Position numbers and translations under genes: made by a program
Assembly: GCF_003966265.1 (NCBI RefSeq)
Contig: NZ_RXNV01000014.1
Span: forward strand, 1-64,000
DNA from: Shewanella atlantica
GTDB lineage: Bacteria; Pseudomonadota; Gammaproteobacteria; Enterobacterales; Shewanellaceae
Length of the DNA stretch: 64,000 bases
Reading direction: 5' to 3'
Notes under the pieces: generated by a model
Seen by the model: only the letters and a program-made list of their open reading frames with translations
Database searches by the model: none
Told to the model about the DNA's origin: nothing
Part shown: positions 34,101-41,229 of the stretch, one piece after another
Position numbering within the stretch: the first letter of the stretch is position 1
How the letters are laid out: each line of letters starts with the position of its first letter

Positions 34101-36326
34101 CTATATTTGCCAGTTAATACCGACAAAGACTTGTCGGCCAGCCTGAGGAATAGCATCGCTTTGGTAATAGTTTTCATCTAACAAGTTTGTCGCCCTGATA
34201 TAGAGCTCAAGCTTGTCATCCAATACCGGCTGTACTAAGTTCAAATCCAGCAAGGTGTAATCTTGTAATGACTGCTCAGTCCAAACTTTATTACCGTTAA
34301 CCTTCTCCTGCTCGTAGTAAATTTGCCCCATGATCCTTTCCAGGTTCATGTTGATTCGCATAGCAAAAGGAAGCTCATATTCGGCCTGAAGACGTAGCTG
34401 ATGCCTTGGACGATACTCTAAAGTCCCCATACCATCGAAAGCATCTTTGTCTTCGGTGTCCAGGAAGCTATAGACGAATGTTAGTGACAGATCGTCGAAA
34501 GATTGGTTGTTCAGAGACAGGTCGACCCCTTTGAACTGATAACGTCCCATATTTTGATAAACACCTGACATATCCTTAGCAATATAGTTCTCGGCATCGG
34601 TGTAGTAGCCCGCAACAGAGAGCGCCGTCGATGCTCCCAGCTCCTGCTCAACACCGAGTTCAAAATGTTTCGACGTTTCTGCAACTAAATCGGCATTGCC
34701 TGAAGATTGTGAATACAGATTCTTCATCGAAGGGAAGCGAACTTTTCTTGCTATTCCCGCATTAAAGCGTGTCTGTTCAAATGCTTGCCAAAATCCGGAA
34801 AGCTGTCCTGAGTAATCATTTTCAGACTCTTTGACACGGTCTTGATCGTGAAAAGCACCACCAATGGTGAAACCATAAAAGCCATCATCCTGATATTGAT
34901 ATTCGGCGGCTAAAGTATAAAGCCATGCAGAGTCATCGAAGTTGCTACTTCCACCGTTTCCGCCGCCATTTCCGCCGCCATTTCCACCGCCATTTCCACC
35001 GCCGTTTCCACCGTCGTTTCCACCGTCGTTTCCGCCGTCGCTTCCGCCGTCGCTTCCGCCGTCGCTTCCGCCGCCGCTTCCGCCGCCGCTTCCGCCGCCG
35101 TTTCCACCGCCACTTCCACCGCCACTTCCACCGTCGTTTCCACCACCACTTCCGCCACCGTTTCCACCGCCGCTGTAGCCATCGAGTGCCCGACTCTGTT
35201 TCTGACTCGACTTGTCACCTGTCGACGGCTTGGATGTTGTGGACTCCCAGCTTTGATTCTCTGCGATTACAGAGCTGGTCAATATCCCCGCATCCCCAAA
35301 GTTGGTGATAAATTGCAGGTTCCCGCCCTGTACCTTTGAGCGTCCGTCCTGGCTCTGCTTCACCTTGGTATAGCTGGCATCGGTATATTGAGTCTCCAGC
35401 ACATCACTCTGATTGTGATAACCGAAGCCTCTAAGGGTGAACATCTCACTGAATTTATGTGCCATTCCCAACTGGAAAGTTTTTGCATCATAGTCATCGG
35501 CCCGCTCAAACTTAACGGTTCCGCTACCACTACCATCTCGGGAAGGCTTGCCCCACTGACCGGAGCGAAGACTCATGTTGGCAGTGATTTGGGTACTTTC
35601 CGATAACCAATAGCTCCCCTGAGCATAGATATTATCGATCTCTTTATCTGAATTAGCCCTGACATCATCAAACTGAACATCGTTATGTGGATAATCACCT
35701 GACAAGGGGAAACCGTCCGTTTGTTGATGACTGATACTGACTAAGCTTTGCCAGTTATCACCTGAACTCGCGGCGCTGATATCACCATTGAAAGTATCTT
35801 CACCGGATGCTTCTAATCGCCCTGACAAAGTAGACGCATCCTCTCCCTGCTTGGTGATGATGTTAATCACACCGCCGGCCCCACCTGGACCATAAAGAAC
35901 AGAAGTCGGACCCACAGAAACTTCGACTGAAGCGATCTGACTGGTTGGGATCACACTTGGATCAAACTGGCCATCTTCGGCACCATTTGCCGGCACGCCA
36001 TTAATGAGCAGAGTAACGTGTCGAGTCTTAAAACCACGAATATCGACCCTTGGGGTACCCTGACCGCCGGTTCGCACATATACGCCAGGCACATTCTTAA
36101 GTACTTGATCTAAGCTTTGAGCACCGAGAGCCTTAATCTCGTCCTCATCGATACTCCAGTGAGTCGTAGCAACTTGTGTTGCGGTCGGCCCCTCACCATG
36201 AACTACGATGACGTCATTTATATTGAGGATAGGGTCTCTATCTATATCGTCCGCAAGTGCAACCCCACTACTACCTATAGCGAGCGCGATTGCCGACATT
36301 TTTATTATTTTTTGTTGTGCTTTCAT
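34101..36326 (-). CDS. TonB-dependent outer-membrane receptor with glycine-rich insert
   Basis: 741 residues. Signal peptide ending VALA, a plug domain (NVPGVYVRTGGQGTPRVDIRGFKTRH, VEVSVGPTSVLYGPGGAGGVINIITK), then a barrel ending in an aromatic strand (VFVGINWQI). A low-complexity Gly-rich stretch occupies about residues 385-461, encoded by a 12-bp repeat, most likely in a surface loop. The receptor is the first gene of the unit that leads into the ECF importer, so it should move the same compound across the outer membrane. BtuB-like in size; no cobalamin riboswitch was seen upstream. Confidence 0.88.
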   Translation of the reverse strand: MKAQQKIIKMSAIALAIGSSGVALADDIDRDPILNINDVIVVHGEGPTATQVATTHWSIDEDEIKALGAQSLDQVLKNVPGVYVRTGGQGTPRVDIRGFKTRHVTLLINGVPANGAEDGQFDPSVIPTSQIASVEVSVGPTSVLYGPGGAGGVINIITKQGEDASTLSGRLEASGEDTFNGDISAASSGDNWQSLVSISHQQTDGFPLSGDYPHNDVQFDDVRANSDKEIDNIYAQGSYWLSESTQITANMSLRSGQWGKPSRDGSGSGTVKFERADDYDAKTFQLGMAHKFSEMFTLRGFGYHNQSDVLETQYTDASYTKVKQSQDGRSKVQGGNLQFITNFGDAGILTSSVIAENQSWESTTSKPSTGDKSSQKQSRALDGYSGGGNGGGSGGGNDGGSGGGSGGGNGGGSGGGSGGGSDGGSDGGSDGGNDGGNDGGNGGGNGGGNGGGNGGGNGGSSNFDDSAWLYTLAAEYQYQDDGFYGFTIGGAFHDQDRVKESENDYSGQLSGFWQAFEQTRFNAGIARKVRFPSMKNLYSQSSGNADLVAETSKHFELGVEQELGASTALSVAGYYTDAENYIAKDMSGVYQNMGRYQFKGVDLSLNNQSFDDLSLTFVYSFLDTEDKDAFDGMGTLEYRPRHQLRLQAEYELPFAMRINMNLERIMGQIYYEQEKVNGNKVWTEQSLQDYTLLDLNLVQPVLDDKLELYIRATNLLDENYYQSDAIPQAGRQVFVGINWQI
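34948..35175. repeat. 12-bp minisatellite coding for (GGGN/S)n in the TonB receptor
   Basis: About 18-19 imperfect copies of a 12-bp unit (TTTCCGCCGCCA and close variants on the plus strand) encode GGGN, GGGS, DGGN and DGGS on the minus strand. All indels in multiples of 12 keep the frame, so loop length could vary between strains. Confidence 0.92.
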
Positions 36327-36420
36327 ACTTAACGTATCCTGACCAGAGCTTATTCGCCGTTATTGTCAGCATCCGCCTATCTGGCCTCAAGAAATAAAAA
36401 GTCAAAAACAAACCAAGATC

Positions 36421-36505
36421 GACAAATTCAGACAATGTCTACACATAGAGCTAATGCCCAGGGACAAATTGTCCACACCTGATAAGCGAAAGGACAAAAT
36501 TACTC
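36421..36505. promoter_or_regulatory. Array of palindromic operator-like sites upstream of the TonB receptor
   Basis: AGACAATGTCT (36430-36440, perfect palindrome), GGACAAATTGTCC (36462-36474, perfect but for the central base) and a half-like AGGACAAAATTACTC (36491-36505). Centres are spaced by about 30-33 bp, near three helical turns. The middle site matches the palindrome before tupA (GACAAAATGTC, 44828) at 10 of 11 positions. The binding factor is not known. Confidence 0.5.
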
Positions 36506-36599
36506 AGAGTTATAGACATCAACTTGATGATAAGGTAGGTGAAATACAAACTTGTGTTGCTGTATTCATGGTCAAGTTCACAGCTTGAATCGCAACGAC

Positions 36600-36628
36600 T
36601 TGACAGTTTTTAGCTTGAGCATTATTTT
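36600..36628 (+). promoter_or_regulatory. Sigma-70 type promoter of menF
   Basis: TTGACA (36600-36605), 17-bp spacer, TATTTT (36623-36628). The predicted 5' leader is about 110 nt. Confidence 0.6.
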
Positions 36629-36743
36629 GTGGTAAAGATTCTTATTACCAACTATATAAAGGAACTAGATAGCGTCAGAATCAAAGGATCTCTGCGGTAG
36701 TTTCCACTGTTCTATTTTCACTGATATTTGTTTGGAGTTTCAA

Positions 36744-38102
36744 TTGACTGCTTTCCCGCTGTCACAGGCTATCTCATCCCTTACTGACAAACTAAAACAA
36801 CTGAAATTTCAGTCCCACAGTGATCCTATCATTCAAGTTTCTGTGCCAATTTCGGCCATGCCCGCAATCGCCTGGCTAGCCGCTCAGCCGATCTACCCAA
36901 GAATTTATTGGAAAGGCAGGGATACCGAAGAGGAAGTTGCAGCCATCGGAAGCTGCAAAGATTTCACCTATGAAGAAGCTGTCGATGATAACCAGTTATC
37001 TCTGGAGTATCAGAAACAGAGAGCCCTCTCCAATAATCAGGACATTCGCTATTACGGTGGCGTCGCTTTCGACAGAACGACTGAATGTTGGCCTGAGTTT
37101 GGTCGCGCTCACTTTGTCCTGCCCAGAATAGAGTTAAGACGTAGTGGTGAGGAATATAAATTACTGATCAACCTTAATTGTGAAAGTAATGAACCGGAAG
37201 CTGAACGAGCCCTAGCGATAGAAGCGCTGGCAAAACTGGTATCTCCAAGGCCACTGCCCCCGCCAAATAAGATCAACTTATTGAGTAGAAGTGATAGACC
37301 CGACCGTTATCATTGGACCGAATTGGTAAAAAAAGTCACTCACGAGAAGTTTATACAAGATACCCCAAAAGTTGTGCTGTCACGCCTGACGCAACTGGAG
37401 GTCGATGAAGAGGTTGACCCCTGGATGCTACTTGCTTGCTGGCAGGGACGTAATCAAAATAGTTTTCAATTTGGATTCCAGTTTAGCCCCGAACGGGCTT
37501 TTATCTCCTGCACACCTGAGCGCCTCTATCGACGCAGACAAAGAGAACTATTTACAGAAGCATTGGCTGGCACGACGACACGTGGGCTAAACCAGGAAGA
37601 AGACAGGGCTCTTGCTCAGCAGTTACTGGAAGATAATAAAAATAGCCATGAAAACCAGCTGGTAAAGGAACACATCGTTGATGCGCTGACACCTTTGAGT
37701 AATTACGTTGGCGCAGAAGAGACGCCTCGTGTATTTAAACTCAGCCATATTCAACATCTGCACCGTTCAATTCGCGCTGAACTGAAGCCTGGTATCGATG
37801 ATTTTCAGTTATTACAGGCGCTCCATCCGACACCCGCAGTGGGAGGCTTACCAAAAGAACCCGCTATGAACTTTATCCGCCAACGTGAAGGCTACGCCAG
37901 AGGTTGGTATGCCGGTGCATGTGGATATTTCAATAAATATGAGAGTGAGTTTGCCGTCGCGATTCGCAGTGCACTCATAGAGCCGGGCCGGATCAACTTA
38001 TTTGCCGGAGCTGGAATTGTTTCCGGCTCAGAGCCCGAAGCCGAATGGGTTGAATTAGAAAATAAGCTAACAACGATACTTTCCATTCTTACTGAACTCT
38101 AA
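36744..38102 (+). CDS. menF: Isochorismate synthase
   Basis: About 452 residues, chorismate-binding family. Converts chorismate to isochorismate for menaquinone synthesis. Family motifs: EALAGTTTRG, NSHENQLVKEHIVDAL, LHPTPAVGGLPKEPA, and GYARGWYAGACGYF. Isochorismate could also feed a siderophore, but no such genes adjoin. Start: TTG 36744 has GGAG 6 nt upstream. The in-frame TTG at 36732 overlaps that ribosome-binding site and is unlikely. The last codons are repeated downstream. Confidence 0.92.
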   Translation: MTAFPLSQAISSLTDKLKQLKFQSHSDPIIQVSVPISAMPAIAWLAAQPIYPRIYWKGRDTEEEVAAIGSCKDFTYEEAVDDNQLSLEYQKQRALSNNQDIRYYGGVAFDRTTECWPEFGRAHFVLPRIELRRSGEEYKLLINLNCESNEPEAERALAIEALAKLVSPRPLPPPNKINLLSRSDRPDRYHWTELVKKVTHEKFIQDTPKVVLSRLTQLEVDEEVDPWMLLACWQGRNQNSFQFGFQFSPERAFISCTPERLYRRRQRELFTEALAGTTTRGLNQEEDRALAQQLLEDNKNSHENQLVKEHIVDALTPLSNYVGAEETPRVFKLSHIQHLHRSIRAELKPGIDDFQLLQALHPTPAVGGLPKEPAMNFIRQREGYARGWYAGACGYFNKYESEFAVAIRSALIEPGRINLFAGAGIVSGSEPEAEWVELENKLTTILSILTEL

Positions 38103-38190
38103 GCTATTAAATTCAAGTTCAGGGTTAAGAGTTACTGAACTCTAGGCTATTAAAATCAAGTTCAGGGTTAAGAGTTACTGAACTCTAAGC
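38089..38190. repeat. 43-bp tandem repeat at the 3' end of menF
   Basis: Units start at 38089, 38132 and 38175 (third partial). The first contains the last menF codons and stop (TTACTGAACTCTAA), and each later unit repeats them. The first two differ at only two or three positions. Same design as the 129-bp array at the left edge of the window. Confidence 0.9.
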
Positions 38191-38264
38191 GACTAAGCTC
38201 GGGTTCTACTCTGAGGATTACAGGGCTTTTCTCCTCTGTACAGGATTTGAAAACCGAAGAATCA

Positions 38265-39035
38265 CTACTCTCTGCTCGAATGTAGCCTTTGAGCATCGGG
38301 CCCAACGTAATGACGAAAGAGCTCGTCGAGTTCGCCACTATCGATAAGTTTTTTCAATTCGCTATCGAAGTGGCGCTTTAGCTTTGCGCCTCTTTCATTG
38401 TCAGAAAAAACGAAGTAGATTTCGGTTCTGAACACATTCTCTATGATCACGAACTGCCTAGGCTGGTTCAACTTAGGCACCATAGTTAGCATCACGGGCT
38501 TATAATCCAACACCGCATCCACCTGGCCTCGGTTTACCCGATTCATCATCTCGAGTAGATTACTGCTCTCCTCGTAGTACATAGGTACAGAGATAAATTC
38601 ATCATAACGATATGCCAGCAGTGCCTGCACCTTCTTGTGGCTCAAGCTCTCGGCCCCTTTCCATATGACAGCCATCTCTGGAGTTATCGCGGCATCCACA
38701 CTATCGACTTCAACCGGATAGTGGCTATACAAGGCCTTAGCAGTGTCTCCGCTATAGAAACCTAAAGCCATATCGGTCCTGTTGTGGTCGACTAAATACC
38801 TCACCCGGGAAAAGGGCACGATATCGATTTGAAGTTGCCACTCTTTTTCAGGAAATACCCGTTTCAAAATATCGAAATAGTAGCCGCTTCCATCTCTGTT
38901 GGTATAACCCAACCAGCTATCGGTGGCTATGGTTACCACCCTCGGGCCTTCGATAGGCTGAGTAGGATTTGCCAAGAGGTAACTCGGCAGAAAAGTCATA
39001 CATATCAGTAAAGTAGTAAGTATTTGTCTCTTCAT
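38265..39035 (-). CDS. Periplasmic substrate-binding protein, SBP family 3 like
   Basis: About 256 residues. Signal peptide ending YLLA, then a family 3 solute-binding fold: VVTIATDSWLGYTNRDGSGYYFDILKRVF, DMALGFYSG, and the C-terminal ELKKLIDSGELDELFRHYVG. No ABC permease or ATPase is adjacent; many such lone proteins in Shewanella-like genomes act as sensors or have unknown roles. ATG 39035 (MKRQILTT) preferred to the upstream GTG/ATG. Confidence 0.75.
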   Translation of the reverse strand: MKRQILTTLLICMTFLPSYLLANPTQPIEGPRVVTIATDSWLGYTNRDGSGYYFDILKRVFPEKEWQLQIDIVPFSRVRYLVDHNRTDMALGFYSGDTAKALYSHYPVEVDSVDAAITPEMAVIWKGAESLSHKKVQALLAYRYDEFISVPMYYEESSNLLEMMNRVNRGQVDAVLDYKPVMLTMVPKLNQPRQFVIIENVFRTEIYFVFSDNERGAKLKRHFDSELKKLIDSGELDELFRHYVGPDAQRLHSSRE

Positions 39036-39165
39036 AGAGATAACCATTCTCTGCTAAGTCAAAAGTAACAAAACTCAAATCAGCTAAAAACTAAGTCTAT
39101 CTGGTAAATACTAATAGAAGTCTAGGTCTTTTTACGACCTTTTGAACAAAAACTCCTCTTAACTC

Positions 39166-39193
39166 TTGCTCCAACTGAAAACCTCTCTATAAT
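39166..39193 (+). promoter_or_regulatory. Promoter of yhhQ
   Basis: TTGCTC (39166-39171), 16-bp spacer, perfect TATAAT (39188-39193). It predicts a leader of about 160 nt before the yhhQ start. Confidence 0.6.
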
Positions 39194-39194
39194 G

Positions 39195-39360
39195 TGCCGC
39201 CCCTACAGGGGCAAGAATAGGCATAACTAACATGCTAAGTGCGTGCTAAGTGTGCGCGAGTAAGCTAAGTGTTTTAATATAGTGCCAAATACCACTTTTC
39301 TTAACGGGTTCCCTCACCCCGTGACCGTGAAAACGGATAATCAATTAAAAAGGCTACAAG
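39195..39360 (+). ncRNA. Structured yhhQ leader, candidate preQ1-type riboswitch
   Basis: The leader holds a GCCCC-TACA-GGGGC hairpin right at the presumed 5' end, then ACGGG-TTCCCTCAC-CCCGT and CCGT-GAAA-ACGG (near 39303-39340), followed by an A-rich AATTAAAAAGG that includes the ribosome-binding site. A G-C rich stem with a pyrimidine/C loop followed by an A-rich tail at the ribosome-binding site is the layout of preQ1-I riboswitches, and the gene imports queuosine precursors. The match to a known consensus is not exact. Confidence 0.35.
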
Positions 39361-40026
39361 ATGTTAACATTAACAAACGCGCAGATTCGTCGCGCTCTGC
39401 TGCTGCTGGTCGGCTTCCACATACTGATTATTTGCGCCAGCAACTATTTGGTTCAATTACCTTTTCAGATATTTGGGTTTCATACTACCTGGGGGGCTTT
39501 TAGCTTTCCATTCGTCTACCTTGCCACCGATCTCACCGTCAGAATCTTCGGACAGAGCTCTGCCAGGCGTATTATTCTAAAGGCTATGGTCCCGGCACTG
39601 CTTATCTCCTATTTAATGGGTGTCATATTCCACCAGGGAAGCTTTCAGGGCTTCACGGCACTCTCAGAGTTTAATAGTTTTGTTTTCCGTATCGCCTTCG
39701 CCAGCTTCGCCGCCTACCTCATTGGCCAACTGATGGATATCACGGTCTTCGCCAAACTCAGGAATACTCAATCTTGGTGGGTAGCGCCTGCAGCATCGAC
39801 ACTGGTCGGAAACCTGGTTGATACCTTAGTCTTCTTCTCACTGGCTTTTTATGCTTCCAGCGACAGCTTCATGGCAGAACACTGGCCCGAAATTGCCAGT
39901 GTCGACTATGGCTTTAAACTGATCGTTAGCTTAGGACTATTTCTACCAGCATATGGTGTTTTGTTGAAGGTACTGGAACGAAGAATCGTAAAGATACCAA
40001 GCCAACAAGAACTGGCTCCTAACTAA
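39361..40026 (+). CDS. yhhQ: Queuosine precursor transporter YhhQ
   Basis: 221 residues with about six transmembrane helices, of the VUT/DUF165 family. Members import 7-cyano-7-deazaguanine or related queuosine precursors. Motifs: FGFHTTWGAFSFPFVYLATDLTVRIFG, and a C-terminal AASTLVGNLVDTLVFFSLAFY. Start ATG 39361 follows AAAAAGGCTACAAG. Expression is probably controlled through the long structured leader. Confidence 0.9.
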   Translation: MLTLTNAQIRRALLLLVGFHILIICASNYLVQLPFQIFGFHTTWGAFSFPFVYLATDLTVRIFGQSSARRIILKAMVPALLISYLMGVIFHQGSFQGFTALSEFNSFVFRIAFASFAAYLIGQLMDITVFAKLRNTQSWWVAPAASTLVGNLVDTLVFFSLAFYASSDSFMAEHWPEIASVDYGFKLIVSLGLFLPAYGVLLKVLERRIVKIPSQQELAPN

Positions 40027-40037
40027 ACCTTTCGCCG

Positions 40038-40064
40038 AAGTAACTGGCCAGACCAGTTACTTTG
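40038..40064 (+). terminator. Hairpin after yhhQ
   Basis: 10-bp stem AAGTAACTGG / CCAGTTACTT with loop CCAGA, tail TGTAATAAT. A weak T tract. Confidence 0.55.
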
Positions 40065-40113
40065 TAATAATATAGCCAGCTTATAATATAGGCACACAAC
40101 CATTCCAATGAAG

Positions 40114-40138
40114 GCAGCAATCCACTTGCTGCTTTTTT
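40114..40138 (+). terminator. Terminator just before the GNAT gene, possible attenuator
   Basis: Stem GCAGCAA / TTGCTGC, 5-nt loop, six T (40133-40138). It ends 20 nt before the GNAT start. A TATAAT at 40082-40087 could start a transcript that meets this terminator before the gene. A 20-codon ORF from ATG 40108 (MKAAIHLLLFYRETGPPCTM) spans the hairpin and overlaps the GNAT start, so attenuation is possible. Confidence 0.65.
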
Positions 40139-40157
40139 ACAGAGAGACTGGCCCCCC

Positions 40158-40628
40158 ATGTACAATGTAGAGATTGAAACAACAACTGAGCTTACCGCGG
40201 ATCTGCTGAGGGATTTGCTCGATATACATCAACAGATCCCTGAATTTGATAAACCATATCCTGAATCAGAGTATCAATTACGGCTTAATCACAAACCTAT
40301 TCTTATCATGTTTATCAGAGTAGAGGGTGAATTGGCTGGTTTTAAGCTAGGTTACGAACTCAATGGCTCTACATTCTATAGCTGGCTCGGTGGTGTGATT
40401 CCAGAGTATCGAAATTTAGGTTTAGCCCAACAACTGCTACAGGCTCAAGAGTCTTGGGCAAGGGAAAGTGGATATCAACACATAGAAGTTAAAACCCTTA
40501 ACCGTTTTCCATCTATGTTAGCCATGCTAACCGCCTGTCGGTATCAGATAACCAATATAACTCAAGCAACTGATAATATTGAAAATAACAAGATAGAACT
40601 ACAGAAGTCACTCATAGAGATAGTGTAA
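40158..40628 (+). CDS. GNAT family N-acetyltransferase
   Basis: 156 residues. Acetyl-CoA fold: VEGELAGFKLGYEL (beta strands 2-4), FYSWLGGVIPEYRNLGLAQQLLQAQESWARE, where the pyrophosphate-binding R/Q-x-x-G-x-G/A motif reads RNLGLA, then IEVKTLNRFPSMLAMLTACRY. Small-molecule or protein substrate unknown. Placed just after a terminator. Confidence 0.85.
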   Translation: MYNVEIETTTELTADLLRDLLDIHQQIPEFDKPYPESEYQLRLNHKPILIMFIRVEGELAGFKLGYELNGSTFYSWLGGVIPEYRNLGLAQQLLQAQESWARESGYQHIEVKTLNRFPSMLAMLTACRYQITNITQATDNIENNKIELQKSLIEIV

Positions 40629-40653
40629 ATTTAAATTAAAAACAACAAATCAC

Positions 40654-40690
40654 TTGCACCACTTAATGATAATGATTATTATTTACATGC
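40654..40690 (+). promoter_or_regulatory. Promoter with Fur box, first RyhB-type gene
   Basis: TTGCAC (40654-40659), 17-bp spacer, TATTAT (40677-40682). A near-ideal Fur box (TGATAATGATTATTATTT, from 40667) covers the -10 region. Predicted start of RNA near 40689. Confidence 0.85.
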
Positions 40691-40836
40691 GTTCCAAGGA
40701 ACTCTCTCTATGTAGACTCGAACACTTCATCTCTGTTTGATTCTATTCTCGGTTTTAGGAAGAAACTAGATTGAGTTTGCACAGCACGACATTGCTCACA
40801 CACTTTTTTGCCGGGATTATTTCCCGGCATTTTTTT
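40689..40836 (+). ncRNA. ryhB: RyhB family small RNA, copy 1
   Basis: About 148 nt. It contains AGCACGACATTGCTCACA (40783-40800), the conserved core of enterobacterial RyhB, which base-pairs with mRNAs of iron-using proteins with the help of Hfq. It ends in a rho-independent terminator GCCGGGA-TTATT-TCCCGGC (40810-40828) with a T run to 40836, which serves as the Hfq-binding tail. The promoter carries a Fur box, so the RNA should be made in iron starvation. Its 5' part is longer than in E. coli. Ends are predicted. Confidence 0.88.
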
Positions 40837-40999
40837 GTCTGAAATATATCAGGCTCGATAAAGAGAGCTAATAGCAATAAGAAAGAGCAGAGATTAGCAC
40901 CGACGAACTTTTCTGGAATGTAAGGCATAGGATGATTAAAGTGTATACCTTTGATAATAAAGGAACATATAGATAACCAATAAAAATATCAAAAAGAGC

Positions 41000-41036
41000 T
41001 TGCACCCATAGATGATAATGATTACTATTTACATGC
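41000..41036 (+). promoter_or_regulatory. Promoter with Fur box, second RyhB-type gene
   Basis: TTGCAC (41000-41005), 17-bp spacer, TACTAT (41023-41028), overlapped by GATGATAATGATTACTAT. Identical geometry to copy 1. Predicted RNA start near 41035. Confidence 0.85.
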
Positions 41037-41182
41037 GTTCCAAGAAACTCGCTCTATTTAGACTTAAACACTTCATCTCTGTTTAATTCACTCTCAGGTT
41101 TTAAGAGACAAATAGCATGGGTTTGCAAAGCACGACATTGCTCACACACTTATTAGCCGGGATTATTTCCCGGCATTTTTTT
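41035..41182 (+). ncRNA. ryhB: RyhB family small RNA, copy 2
   Basis: About 148 nt, like copy 1 in order: GCGTTCCAAG near the 5' end, CTTCATCTCTGTTT, then GCAAAGCACGACATTGCTC (core 41129-41146), and the terminator GCCGGGATTATTTCCCGGC (41156-41174) with seven T. The core and terminator are identical in both copies; the region between is about 75-80 percent alike. Start sites lie 346 bp apart. Tandem pairs of iron-responsive RNAs are known in Pseudomonas (PrrF1/PrrF2). Confidence 0.88.
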
Positions 41183-41229
41183 AGCCTATTTTCACAAGAA
41201 AGATTTCCGAGTGAAGTAGATAACCAGAA

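Noticed and set aside
34910..35308. Long open frames on both strands across the Gly-rich tract (Pro-rich and Arg/His-rich products)
   Set aside because: They are by-products of a 12-bp repeat without stops in any frame. The receptor frame on the minus strand explains the interval.
36400..36420. Sigma-54 promoter for the TonB receptor (TTGGTTTGTTTTTGAC)
   Set aside because: The -12 element reads AC instead of GC. Used only as a weak hint in the shared-palindrome finding.
36327..36520. Cobalamin riboswitch upstream of the TonB receptor
   Set aside because: I looked for the B12 box and the conserved core on the minus strand and found neither, although the receptor is BtuB-like in size.
36530..36600. 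Fur box near menF (TTGATGATAAGG)
   Set aside because: Only a half-site resembles the consensus, and menF has a normal sigma-70 promoter further on.
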